Part shown: positions 24,509 through 32,112 of the stretch, piece after piece
Numbering within the stretch: position 1 is the first letter of the stretch
How the letters are laid out: every line of letters starts with the position of its first letter
Translations under genes and position numbers: made by a program
Notes under the pieces: model-generated
The model's input: the letters and a program-made list of their open reading frames with translations, nothing else
Database searches by the model: none
What the model was told of the DNA's origin: nothing
Assembly (NCBI GenBank): GCA_016209705.1
Contig: JACQVR010000061.1
Span: 1 to 54,861, forward strand
DNA from: Planctomycetota bacterium
GTDB taxonomy: Bacteria; Planctomycetota; MHYJ01; JACPRB01
Direction of reading: 5' to 3'
Length of the DNA: 54,861 nucleotides

Positions 24509-24913
24509 ATGGAACTGAAGAGAGGAGCGAAGGCAGACGATGCGATTTGGAATCTTTGGTATTTGGATGTGGTGCAAGAAGACTCGGGATTCTTGAGTTC
24601 GAGGCAGCACGATTACCTAGTTGAGCAGTTCAAGGATATGGCCAGGTACAAGGATCCTGCTCTATGTCCCACCGTGGATGTGCGAAAGGTAGAGGACTAC
24701 TATGCGCTCCACGACAAGGGCGGGATCCTGGGGAAGACGAATGTGCGGGTGTACTTCTCCGTGGAGCCGAAGCACAAGGCGATCGTGACCTTGTGCACGT
24801 ACAAGAAGGAGGAAGAGGCTCAGATGCCGAAGCATTTGAAGATTCGCATCGCAAACAGGATCGAGAGAGCTCGGGCGCTCTTGGCTGTCGCGATGGCAAG
24901 AGAAAGGAGGTAG
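24509..24913 (+). CDS. RelE/HigB-like toxin
   Basis: 134 residues. The C-terminal half follows the RelE-superfamily layout: YYALHDKGGILGKTNVRVYF, then VTLCTYKKEEEAQMPKH and a closing helix. The N-terminal 60 residues are longer than in most RelE proteins. It is followed after 72 bases by an XRE regulator, the toxin-first order of HigBA systems. The start is chosen from the GGAG at 24497; an in-frame start 66 bases upstream overlaps the promoter. The locus is AT-richer than its neighbours, a sign of transfer. Confidence 0.7.
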   Translation: MELKRGAKADDAIWNLWYLDVVQEDSGFLSSRQHDYLVEQFKDMARYKDPALCPTVDVRKVEDYYALHDKGGILGKTNVRVYFSVEPKHKAIVTLCTYKKEEEAQMPKHLKIRIANRIERARALLAVAMARERR

Positions 24914-24985
24914 ACAGGGACAAGAAGTGATACACAATCGGTACAAACATTTACGCATTCAAATTGCACCCGGAGGAATGGAGCC

Positions 24986-25447
24986 ATGACGCCCGTAATG
25001 GAGAGGAGTGCGGGGGTCAAAAAGGAACAGGTAGCCGAGATCTGCCGGCGTTTCGTAGAGCTGACGAAAGAACGCCAGAACAACATCGTAGAGCTCCTCG
25101 ATGAGCTTGAGCGAACCCAAAGCGAGCGGGAAAGGCAGGAGATCGCCAAGACGATCAGCGAGATTCTCGCCCCGGAGCTGATCGGGAATCTACGGATGGG
25201 TCTGAAGCAGAAGACGAGCGGCTCGTTCCTGAAGTCTCGAGCGCGGTGGATCGGCCGGAAGATCCGCGTACTGCGGGAGAAGAAGGGCATGACCCAGGAA
25301 GATCTCGCGGAGCGTGCGGGCCTGACGCAGTCGCACGTCAGCCGCCTGGAGGATGGAAAGCACAGTCCCTCCAACGTAACGCTCCGCAAGATCGCCAAGG
25401 CGCTGCGGGTCAGCGTGCACAAAATCGACTACGAGGAGCACGAGTAG
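24986..25447 (+). CDS. XRE-family antitoxin / regulator
   Basis: 153 residues with an N-terminal helical region of about 85 residues and a C-terminal helix-turn-helix (IRVLREKKGMTQEDLAERAG, then THSHV-like TQSHVSRLEDG). Placed right behind a RelE-like toxin, it is the likely antitoxin that also represses the promoter at 24449. The DNA-binding domain at the C-terminus is typical of HigA-like proteins with an extra N-terminal arm. Confidence 0.8.
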   Translation: MTPVMERSAGVKKEQVAEICRRFVELTKERQNNIVELLDELERTQSERERQEIAKTISEILAPELIGNLRMGLKQKTSGSFLKSRARWIGRKIRVLREKKGMTQEDLAERAGLTQSHVSRLEDGKHSPSNVTLRKIAKALRVSVHKIDYEEHE

Positions 25448-25506
25448 GCGGCGTCTAATACGGCGTATTGCGGAGGGTCTTGTCGATCTGACCGTACCGT
25501 CGCATG

Positions 25507-25743
25507 GTACCGACCCGGCTGGTCGGCTGCGAGTTATTGCTGACGCGCTACGACCGCGTCACGGCCGCCTTCGGGAGCCACGGGGAGCACGTGGAGACGG
25601 CGGAAGCGCTGCTGCCCGCCGCCGAACGAGCCTTCCGCTCGGGGCGGCCGTCCTGCCTGAACGTCGTGATCGAAGGCGTCCCGGCACCGGTGGTGAAGCG
25701 GGAGAATTCAAGTCGCCTCGCAACTGATCCGATTCAACCGTGA
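25507..25743 (+). pseudogene. truncated copy of the ThDP enzyme C-terminus
   Basis: Sixty residues (RLVGCELL ... GVPAPVV) match the last part of the enzyme at 22634-24313 with 52 identities; the DNA is more diverged. There is no start region and no catalytic domain. It looks like the end of a former tandem paralogue whose front was lost when the toxin-antitoxin segment arrived. Before it, at about 25459-25471, lies the short palindrome AATACG-G-CGTATT. Confidence 0.85.
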
Positions 25744-25751
25744 TAGACCCG

Positions 25752-26147
25752 TTATCGAGCGGTGATGTCCTCTACCTTGGGCGACTTGAGATGCACGCGA
25801 AATACCTGCCCAACGCGAGCGTGTTCCGCTGCCTTGAGGACTTCGGGCCAGCGTTGAATGATCTTTGAGGCCTGCATCCAGATCGAGAGATTCGCGTGGC
25901 CGCCTACGAAGATGAACGTCGCTCGGGCGCGAGCACGAATGGCCTCCTTCTCCTCCCTGGTCTTGTTGAACGCATCGCAAGAAATGACGTTCCACTCTCG
26001 ATGCTCCCCCAGCTCCTTGAGCCACTCGAGATCTGGGGTGTTGGCGGCATGCTGGTCCCGCAGATGGACCACTCTGTGCGGCTGGTCGAGCGCGGAGATT
26101 GCCCTTGCCAGCCGCTGGGGCAGGCAGTTGTCGAAGAGGAAGTTCAC
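25752..26147 (-). CDS. PIN-like toxin (DUF5615/VapC45 type)
   Basis: 131 residues beginning MNFLFDNCLPQRLARAI, with the first acidic residue at position 6, and later ISCDAFN and a FVGGH loop as in PIN-like ribonuclease domains paired with DUF433 proteins. Its start overlaps the stop of the DUF433 gene (ATGA). A type II toxin role is inferred from the pairing. The stop lies only 9 bases from the pseudogene end. Confidence 0.75.
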   Translation of the reverse strand: MNFLFDNCLPQRLARAISALDQPHRVVHLRDQHAANTPDLEWLKELGEHREWNVISCDAFNKTREEKEAIRARARATFIFVGGHANLSIWMQASKIIQRWPEVLKAAEHARVGQVFRVHLKSPKVEDITAR

Positions 26148-26419
26148 GCGGCAATGAGCTTGCGCTCAAATTCAACCGCACCTTTTACCGCTTCGAGCGG
26201 CGCCTCGTACCAATCGGCGACCCTTTCGAGCGACCCTTCCGCCCGTACCGCATGGGTGAGGACCGCGGTCGGCACCGCGGCGCTGTCAACGATCGGCTTT
26301 CCGAAGGATCGGGAAGGATCCAGAACGACCTCTCGGTTCTTCCCGAGCGGCCACCACGCGACGGCCACCAGATCGTCGTCAAAACTGAGATCCGCCAGGA
26401 ACGGCTTCACGAAGGGCAC
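26144..26419 (-). CDS. DUF433-type antitoxin
   Basis: 91 residues with VVLDPSRSFGKPIVDSAAVP and LERVADWYEAPLEAVKGAVEFE, the DUF433 core seen in antitoxins that precede PIN-like toxins. The start codon is GTG. Its first 13 bases overlap the truncated CopG-type gene upstream, which suggests the junction was made by a deletion and that the original N-terminus may have been lost or replaced. Confidence 0.75.
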   Translation of the reverse strand: MPFVKPFLADLSFDDDLVAVAWWPLGKNREVVLDPSRSFGKPIVDSAAVPTAVLTHAVRAEGSLERVADWYEAPLEAVKGAVEFERKLIAA

Positions 26420-26661
26420 GAATTCCCTTTGCGGCGCGCGATTTCTTTAGCGCGCCGAATCCGCCATTCCTCCAGCCGGATCGTCAGCAGGCGCTTGCGC
26501 GACCGCTCCCGAATCTTCCGCGCCAGAGCCGGCGCCAATTCGATAACGTCGTCCACCGCCTCTGTGTCTTCCAGGTAATCCGTCAAGCTGCGGGTAGACC
26601 AGAAGCGATCGATCTCCTCTTCCGTTTTGAATATCGGGATGCGCTTGGGTGATTTCTTCAT
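26407..26661 (-). CDS. CopG/BrnA-like antitoxin, 3'-truncated
   Basis: 84 residues: IFKTEEEIDRFWSTRSLTDY, then RKRLLTIRLEEWRIRRAKEI, the pattern of CopG-type antitoxins (PF12441-like). Homologues go on after IARRKG with an IPYQ-L-MWI-type tail; here that tail is replaced by NSCPS and a stop, at the junction with the DUF433 gene. A matching BrnT-like toxin is absent. Probably a non-functional orphan remnant. The 26662-26771 gap downstream of the fumarase gene shows nothing else. Confidence 0.65.
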   Translation of the reverse strand: MKKSPKRIPIFKTEEEIDRFWSTRSLTDYLEDTEAVDDVIELAPALARKIRERSRKRLLTIRLEEWRIRRAKEIARRKGNSCPS

Positions 26662-26771
26662 CGCGCTTTCCTTTCAAGTAGGATTGGCGCGGTCGTAGCC
26701 CCTTGCTCCGGCGGGGCGAAGGCCCTTCCGACCCCGGCGGGGCCAGCTTCCGGGGCGGCACGGCTCCAGGC

Positions 26772-27350
26772 CTACTGCGAAAGGCTCTTGATGCGCTCCG
26801 CGGCGCGCTGCTGGATGTCGCGATAGAGGCTGTGGCCGTGCGAGTCGATCGCCACGATCAGCGGGCCGAAATCCTTGACGCGGAATTTCCACAGGCATTC
26901 CGGCATCAGGTCTTCCCACCAGACCTTCTCGATCTCCTCGATCTGGAGCGTCTCCAGCGCCGCCGCGCCGCCCACGATGGCCAAGTAGGCGCCGCCGAAC
27001 TTGGCCATGGCGTCGACGCTGCCCTGGAGGAACCCGCCCTTCCCGACGATCGCGCGCACGCCGTATTGCTGGAGCAGGCCGGGCACGAACCGATCCATGC
27101 GCGTGCTCGTCGTCGTGCCGATGCAGATCTTCTCGTACGTGCCGTCGGGAAGCTTGCGCACCCCCGGCGCCGTATGGATGCAGACCGACCCGGTCAGGTC
27201 GGCCGGCGGAGCGATGCCCTCATCGAAGATGCGGATCTGCGTGGCGTCGCGGATGCCGAAGATCGTGCCGTCGATCGTGACGGTATCTTCCAGCTTGAGC
27301 TGCCGGATGTCGGCCTCGGTCAGCGGGGGTCGAAGTTTATAGTGTGCCAT
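26772..27350 (-). CDS. class I fumarase, beta subunit (C-terminal domain)
   Basis: 192 residues of the Fe-S hydrolyase beta family: LTEADIRQLKLEDTVTIDG, IHTAPGVRKLPDG, GTTTSTRMD, GKGGFLQGSVDAM and a long C-terminus with VKDFGPLIVAIDSHG. With the alpha subunit it hydrates fumarate to malate. The ATG at 27350 is preceded by GGAGGTG; it overlaps the alpha gene by 14 bases. Tartrate dehydratase is the alternative within the family, but the SDH neighbours favour fumarase. Confidence 0.9.
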   Translation of the reverse strand: MAHYKLRPPLTEADIRQLKLEDTVTIDGTIFGIRDATQIRIFDEGIAPPADLTGSVCIHTAPGVRKLPDGTYEKICIGTTTSTRMDRFVPGLLQQYGVRAIVGKGGFLQGSVDAMAKFGGAYLAIVGGAAALETLQIEEIEKVWWEDLMPECLWKFRVKDFGPLIVAIDSHGHSLYRDIQQRAAERIKSLSQ

Positions 27351-28236
27351 GGGAATGCACCTCCGTTTCATTCAGTGAGATGACAGCCTCGGCCCGTTCG
27401 CCCCGCCAGCATTGCATGTTCACGGCCACCGGATTCTGGCTGATGTGCGTGTGCGCCCACTCGATATGCACGGCCATCGCCGTCGTGGCGCCCCCGAGTC
27501 CTTGAGGCCCGATGCCCGTCTGGTTGATCGCCTCCAGGAGCTCCCGCTCCAGTTGAGCCACGTCCGGATCCGGGTTGGCGGATCCGATCTTGCGGAACGT
27601 GCTGGCTTCCTTGGCCAACTGCATGGCGACGTCGGAGGTCCCCCCCAGCCCGACACCGACGATGATCGGCGGGCATGGCCGCGCGCCCGACTCGAAGACG
27701 CACTGGAGGATGAACTGCTTGACGCCCTTCCGGCCTTCGGAGGGATTCAACATCTTGAGGAAGCTCGTATTCTCCGAGCCGGATCCCTTCGGCGCCATGC
27801 TGATCTCGATGCGGTCCGATCCCGGAACGAAGTACAGTTTGACGATGGGAACGCCCTGACCCGTGTTGGTCCCGGTGTGCTTGCGCGTCAGCGGGTGCAC
27901 CGTGTTGGAGCGCAGCGGATATTCCGCCGTGGCGCGCTCGCATCCTTTTCGCAGCCGATTCTTGAGCTCCGCCACGTCGATCTTCGCCTCGCTCCCGATG
28001 GAAACCTTGAATACCGGCAAGCCGGTATCCTGGCACACCATCATGCTCTTCTTGTCGGCGACCTCGATGTTGTTCAGGATCGTGAACATGACCCGCTCGG
28101 CGGTCTGGTGGCCGCCGGCTTTTTCGGCCGCGTGCGCGCGCTGGAGGCCGTCGCGAACGTCTCGAGGGATGTCCTTGAGCGCCCGGATGTAGAGGTCCCG
28201 GGCGGTCGTCTCAATGCGATCGTAGATCGTGTCCAT
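27337..28236 (-). CDS. class I fumarase, alpha subunit (N-terminal domain)
   Basis: 299 residues. Fe-S cysteines in MMVCQDTGLPVF and CVFESGARPCPPI; also HPLTRKHTGTNTGQGVP and VGLGGTSDVAM, all standard for the alpha half of oxygen-sensitive fumarases. It starts at an ATG with GGAG about 10 bases upstream and overlaps sdhA by 26 bases. Part of an sdhBCDA-fumAB transcription unit that converts succinate to malate or the reverse. Confidence 0.92.
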   Translation of the reverse strand: MDTIYDRIETTARDLYIRALKDIPRDVRDGLQRAHAAEKAGGHQTAERVMFTILNNIEVADKKSMMVCQDTGLPVFKVSIGSEAKIDVAELKNRLRKGCERATAEYPLRSNTVHPLTRKHTGTNTGQGVPIVKLYFVPGSDRIEISMAPKGSGSENTSFLKMLNPSEGRKGVKQFILQCVFESGARPCPPIIVGVGLGGTSDVAMQLAKEASTFRKIGSANPDPDVAQLERELLEAINQTGIGPQGLGGATTAMAVHIEWAHTHISQNPVAVNMQCWRGERAEAVISLNETEVHSHGTL

Positions 28237-29953
28237 GGGTGAGTGCTCCACTAGATTCGGGGGGTGAAAGGCGGGTAAACCGGACCGGTTCAAAATGCAC
28301 GTCGAATTCGTTTTCCCGGGGCGTGAGGACGATATTCTTCAACCACTGGGGATCGGAGGAGGGGAAATCCTGCCGGTAGTGGGCGCCGCGGCTTTCGGTT
28401 CGGATCAACGCGCTTTCCGCGACCATCCGGCCGACCTCGCAGAGATTCACGAAATCCAGCGCGGCGTTCCAGGCGGCGTTGGAGGCCGGCGCGCCGGGCG
28501 CCTTGACGCGCTCCGCGCGCGCGCGCAGCTCCGCCAGCGCGCCGAGGGCGGCCTTCAGATCGGGCCCGTTGCGGATCACGCCCACTTTTTCCCACATCAC
28601 GTCTTCCAACTCCTTGCGCAGGCCGAACGGGATTTCGCCGCTGTCGCGGGCCAGAGGCCGCGCCCAGAGCTCGGTCAGGGCTCTCACGTGGGCCGGCGAA
28701 ACCGCCGGCACCTCGCGCCCCTGGACGTACTCCGCCATGCTGTCGCCGGCGCACCCTCCGAAGACGATGGATTCCGCGACCCCGTTGCCGCCGAGCCGAT
28801 TGGCTCCGTGAACGCCTCCGGCGTCCTCTCCGGCGGCGAACAGACCGTCCAACGAGGACCGGCATTCGGCGTCGATCTGCATGCCGCCCATCTGGAAATG
28901 GGCGCTGGGCGAAACCTCCACGCGGTCGCGCAGCAGATCGAATCCGTAGTCCGCGCACCGCTCGACCATGCCGGGGAAGTTGGCGAGGAGGAATTTCTCG
29001 CCGAGGTGGCTGGCGTCGATGTAGACGCCGCCGTGCGGCGTGCCCCGGCCGGCCATGATCTCCATGTAACTGGAACGGGAGACGACGTCGCGCGTGGCGC
29101 GCTCCTTCTTTTCCGGATCGTACCGCTCCATGTAACGCTCGCCGAGTCCATTATAGAGGCGGGCCCCGGCGCCGCGCAGCCCTTCTTCGAGCAGTCCGCC
29201 GGTGGCGACCGATTTGCCCACGAGCAAACCCGTCGGATGAAACTGGAGCATCTCCATGTCCACCAGGCGAGCTCCGGCGCGGCGCGCCATGGCGATCCCG
29301 TCTCCGGCTTTTTCCAACGACGGAGATGAAATGCGGTACATCGTGGCGCCGCCGCCGGTGGCCGCCAGCGTGGCCTTGGCGCGCACCGCGACGAGCCGCC
29401 CGCTGCGGATGTGCAGCAGCAGCGCGCCGCAGACCCTGCCGTCGTCCTTCAACAGGTCCAATCCGCGGCATTCCTGAAGCACCTGCATGTCGGACTCGAG
29501 CACGTAGTCGCGCAGGTTCGACATGATCTCGATGCCCGTCAGATCGCCCTTGTGCACGGTCCGGTCGAAGGACTGGCCCGCGAAGGGCTTCTGGTGAATC
29601 GTCCCGTCCGGATTCCGATCGAAGACGCACCCGACGATGTTTTCCAGCTCCACGATCCGCCGCGGCGACTCGGCCACGAGCTTCCAGGCGAGTTCCTGGT
29701 TGTTCAGGTACGCTCCGCCTTTGATCGTGTCGAAGAAGTGGCGCTCCAGGGAGTCGTTGGGATTGAGCACCGCATTGTAGCCGCCTTGCACCATGCGGGT
29801 GCAACCGCTCTGCCCGAGGAGTCCTTTGACCGCGATCACAATCTTGAGCCGCGGACTGCGCTCGCGCGCGTGCAGAGCGGCCATCAGGCCGGCGCCGCCC
29901 GCCCCCAGGATGAGGAGGTCGGTCTCCAACGTGTCGACGGGGAGAGAGCTCAT
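28211..29953 (-). CDS. sdhA: succinate dehydrogenase / fumarate reductase flavoprotein subunit
   Basis: 580 residues. FAD-binding LLILGAGGAGLMAALHA, active-site stretches QFHPTGL, RGTPHGGVYID, SAHFQMGGMQID and ANRLGGNG. The position that normally carries the FAD-linking His (RSHT-type motif before QGG) reads SGCTRMVQGG, so covalent 8-alpha-histidyl FAD is not possible; this variant exists in a subgroup of soluble-type SdhA/FrdA proteins as far as I recall. Start ATG overlaps the sdhD stop. Direction of catalysis cannot be decided. Confidence 0.93.
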   Translation of the reverse strand: MSSLPVDTLETDLLILGAGGAGLMAALHARERSPRLKIVIAVKGLLGQSGCTRMVQGGYNAVLNPNDSLERHFFDTIKGGAYLNNQELAWKLVAESPRRIVELENIVGCVFDRNPDGTIHQKPFAGQSFDRTVHKGDLTGIEIMSNLRDYVLESDMQVLQECRGLDLLKDDGRVCGALLLHIRSGRLVAVRAKATLAATGGGATMYRISSPSLEKAGDGIAMARRAGARLVDMEMLQFHPTGLLVGKSVATGGLLEEGLRGAGARLYNGLGERYMERYDPEKKERATRDVVSRSSYMEIMAGRGTPHGGVYIDASHLGEKFLLANFPGMVERCADYGFDLLRDRVEVSPSAHFQMGGMQIDAECRSSLDGLFAAGEDAGGVHGANRLGGNGVAESIVFGGCAGDSMAEYVQGREVPAVSPAHVRALTELWARPLARDSGEIPFGLRKELEDVMWEKVGVIRNGPDLKAALGALAELRARAERVKAPGAPASNAAWNAALDFVNLCEVGRMVAESALIRTESRGAHYRQDFPSSDPQWLKNIVLTPRENEFDVHFEPVRFTRLSPPESSGALTHGHDLRSH

Positions 29954-30303
29954 CAGAGATTACGGAACGCTTGAATGCCCCACCACGACCAGAGCGCGCC
30001 GGCGGCGATCAGTACCGCCGTGATCATTTGAGCCGTTCGCGGGCTCACGCGGCTGTAATCCAGCACGATGTTGCGCAGGCCGTTCAACCCGTGAACGAGC
30101 GCCACCAGCAGAAACCCGATGTCGATGGCTTGCCAGAGCGGATTCGAAATCCGCGACAGGATGGCCTCATACGTGAGGTCGCCGCGGAGCAGTTCCTTGG
30201 ACATGAAGTGCTCCACCCAGAAATGGGCGACCAGAAACACGATCAGCAACGCGCCGGTGACGCGCTGCGTGTACCACCAGATCACATTTCGATATTCGGA
30301 CAT
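29953..30303 (-). CDS. sdhD: succinate dehydrogenase membrane anchor, SdhD-like
   Basis: 116 residues with three hydrophobic segments (LLIVFLVAHFWVEHF; FLLVALVHGLNGLRNI; a C-terminal one). The His in VHGLNG and AHFWVEH are the usual heme b ligand positions. It follows sdhC after a 401-base gap that is unusual inside an sdh operon, and touches sdhA. Confidence 0.85.
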   Translation of the reverse strand: MSEYRNVIWWYTQRVTGALLIVFLVAHFWVEHFMSKELLRGDLTYEAILSRISNPLWQAIDIGFLLVALVHGLNGLRNIVLDYSRVSPRTAQMITAVLIAAGALWSWWGIQAFRNL

Positions 30304-30391
30304 GGGTCTGAGAATCTATTCTACTAACTATGGGTTTCTTGTTTTTTTGCGAAGATTTTTCTGGCCCGCAAGATGGGGAAAGTTCCCGCGA

Positions 30392-30453
30392 AGTCCACAG
30401 TCCATAGTCCAGAGTCGCCGGAAACCGACGAGCCGACTATGGACTCTGGACTC
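30392..30453. repeat. heptad-based inverted repeat (AGTCCAN units)
   Basis: Left arm AGTCCACAGTCCATAGTC, right arm complementary at 17 of 18 positions (GACTATGGACTCTGGACT). The arms are built of 7-base units. Located in the sdhC-sdhD gap. Confidence 0.7.
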
Positions 30454-30490
30454 CCAGCGCGGCGAAAACCTGCGTAAGAAAATTTAGGTT

Positions 30491-30512
30491 GCGGCTTCGC
30501 CGCACTGGGAAT
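30491..30512. repeat. short dispersed repeat GGCTTCGCCGCACTGGGAAT, copy 1
   Basis: A GCGG-CTTCG-CCGC hairpin plus a downstream CTGGGAAT. A copy with 18 of 20 identical bases ends at 38587. Likely a small interspersed element. Confidence 0.5.
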
Positions 30513-30543
30513 AAGGAACTGACGCGATTCTTGACGGAAGGCT

Positions 30544-30622
30544 TGAACCGCCAAAGCAACCAAACCGTCAAATGGCCGCGCCAAAAGAGACTCGAATGGC
30601 GATTTGGCGTTTTTGCGGTTTG
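30544..30622. repeat. palindromic CCGCCAAA repeat, copy 3
   Basis: Left TGAACCGCCAAAGC-, right -GGCGTTTTTGCGGTTT. Sits in the sdhC-sdhD gap; the remaining bases of the gap (30623-30704) contain a related ACACCAAG-type stretch but no gene. Confidence 0.7.
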
Positions 30623-30704
30623 TAAAACTCCATCCAATGCCTGATGAGCGGCCCTTTAACCCGCTTGGTGTCTTTGTGTCCTGGTGGTTCATGAATAACT
30701 CAGC

Positions 30705-31094
30705 CTAGAGCTTCAGAACGCCAGCCAGGAAGATCGGGATCCCGCCTGCCAGAAAAATGACGGCGCCCAGCCCGACCGACCAGACCCAGAAGAGCTGCCG
30801 CTGGCGCTCGTGGCCGACGCCCAGGTCGATCAGCGTGATCCGGATGCCGTTGAGGGCGTGCAGGATCACTGTACCCAGGAGCATAATTTCGAGGACCTTG
30901 AACAGCGGACTCTTGAACGTGGCCAGAGCCTGGTTGAACGCCTCCGGACCTTGGCTCAGCTTGTTCACCGTGAGGACGTGCAGGAACAGGTAGACCAGGA
31001 GCAGCACTCCGGTGGCGCGCTGGATTACATGGGCGACCATGCCGCTGAACTGCCAGCGGTATTTCCGGACGGCCGTGGCGACGTCGGGTTTCAT
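30705..31094 (-). CDS. sdhC: succinate dehydrogenase cytochrome b subunit, SdhC-like
   Basis: 129 residues with three membrane segments. The QFSGMVAHVIQRATGVLLL start region (SGxxHRxTG-like) and the heme-ligand His in VILHALNGIRI are typical of SdhC. ATG overlaps the sdhB stop (ATGA). Confidence 0.88.
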   Translation of the reverse strand: MKPDVATAVRKYRWQFSGMVAHVIQRATGVLLLVYLFLHVLTVNKLSQGPEAFNQALATFKSPLFKVLEIMLLGTVILHALNGIRITLIDLGVGHERQRQLFWVWSVGLGAVIFLAGGIPIFLAGVLKL

Positions 31095-31843
31095 GAGACG
31101 GCCTTCGACACGCCTTTCTTCTTGAGTTTCTTGAGCTTCGAGGGAAACAGCATGGCGCGCTTCAGCCGCACCAGGGTATCGGTCAAATCGATTTTCTTGG
31201 GACAGGCGGCCGTGCATCCGAACTGCGTATGGCATCTCCAGATCCCGGCCCGCTCGCCGTTGATCACGTCGAGCCGCTCCTCGGTCGCGTCGTCGCGCGG
31301 GTCCAGGATGCGCAAGAACGCCTTGTTAATCGCCGCGGGCCCGAGGTACTCGCCGGACGTGGCCTTGACGCCGCACGCCGCATAGCAGATCCCGCAGGTG
31401 ATGCAGTCCCGCTTGCGCGGCGTCTCCCGGGCGTACGGCGAGCCGGCCGGAATCCGCGCGAGTTCGTTCGAGTCCCGCGCCTCCGAGTGCAGTGCCGGCT
31501 TGATCTTCTTCCATTGCTCGAAGAAGGGCTCGAGGGAAATGACCAGATCCTTGACCACGGGAAGGTTCGGCAATGGCGCGATGGTGACGCTGGGCGAGTC
31601 GAGCCGGCCGACCTGCGTCTTGCACGCCAGCCGAGGCACGGCGTTGATGGTCATGGCGCACGTGCCGCACATTCCGACCCGGCACGCGCAACGGAAGGAG
31701 AGCGAAGGGTCCTGATTCGCCTGGATGGAGAACAGGGCGTCGAGCACCGTCATCCGGTCCGCCAGCGCGACTGAAAACGTCTCGACGCCCCTGGAAACGC
31801 CTTTTTCGTCAGAGCGCACGATGCGGACCTGATAGGTGTTCAT
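31091..31843 (-). CDS. sdhB: succinate dehydrogenase iron-sulfur subunit
   Basis: 250 residues. 2Fe-2S cysteines in CACRVGMCGTC plus LACKT; the second domain has CITCGICYAACG and CTAACPKKID for the 4Fe-4S and 3Fe-4S clusters. First gene of the leftward sdhBCDA-fumAB unit, an order with sdhB first. I choose ATG 31843 (MNTYQVRI) over the TTG two codons earlier. No clear Shine-Dalgarno sequence; a perfect 10-base-pair inverted repeat ends 11 bases upstream. Confidence 0.92.
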   Translation of the reverse strand: MNTYQVRIVRSDEKGVSRGVETFSVALADRMTVLDALFSIQANQDPSLSFRCACRVGMCGTCAMTINAVPRLACKTQVGRLDSPSVTIAPLPNLPVVKDLVISLEPFFEQWKKIKPALHSEARDSNELARIPAGSPYARETPRKRDCITCGICYAACGVKATSGEYLGPAAINKAFLRILDPRDDATEERLDVINGERAGIWRCHTQFGCTAACPKKIDLTDTLVRLKRAMLFPSKLKKLKKKGVSKAVS

Positions 31844-31853
31844 CGACAAACTT

Positions 31854-31894
31854 GAGTCCGCCGTAAATAGTGTCGTTTTCCTTGCGGCGGACTC
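31854..31894. repeat. perfect 10-bp inverted repeat before sdhB
   Basis: GAGTCCGCCG (31854-31863) and CGGCGGACTC (31885-31894), 21-base loop. It lies in the 5' region of the sdh operon and could be a leader hairpin or an operator. Bases 31895-32012 hold GC-rich REP-like sequence (CACCCTGAGCG ... GTCGAATGGG) and no gene. Confidence 0.6.
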
Positions 31895-32012
31895 ACCCTG
31901 AGCGGAAGCGGCCGCAGGCCGCTGGAGTCGAATGGGTTGTAGCCCTCTAAGCTCGGCCGACGTGGCATGTTCGTTGCCTTGGCCTTTTTACGAGAGACTC
32001 AAACTTGTCGTT

Positions 32013-32103
32013 GAACCGCAAAAACGCCAAACCGCAAAATCGTCAATGGATCCCCCCAAAGGGCTTCCAGCAGCATCTTAGCGTTTTAGCGCTTTAGCGG
32101 TTC
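32013..32103. repeat. palindromic CCGCCAAA repeat, copy 4
   Basis: GAACCGCAAAAACGCCAAAC on the left; the right arm is TTAGCGCTTTAGCGGTTC. It ends 10 bases after the stop of the next leftward gene and may serve as its 3' hairpin. Confidence 0.75.
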
Positions 32104-32112
32104 CCCAAAAAA

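Noticed and set aside
30320..30336. Fifth copy of the TTAAC palindrome before sdhD (CTAACTATGGGTT)
   Set aside because: The right half lacks GTTAA; only the left half matches.
30330..30350. Sigma-54 site in the TTTTTTTGCG stretch before sdhD
   Set aside because: No GG at the required distance from the GC.
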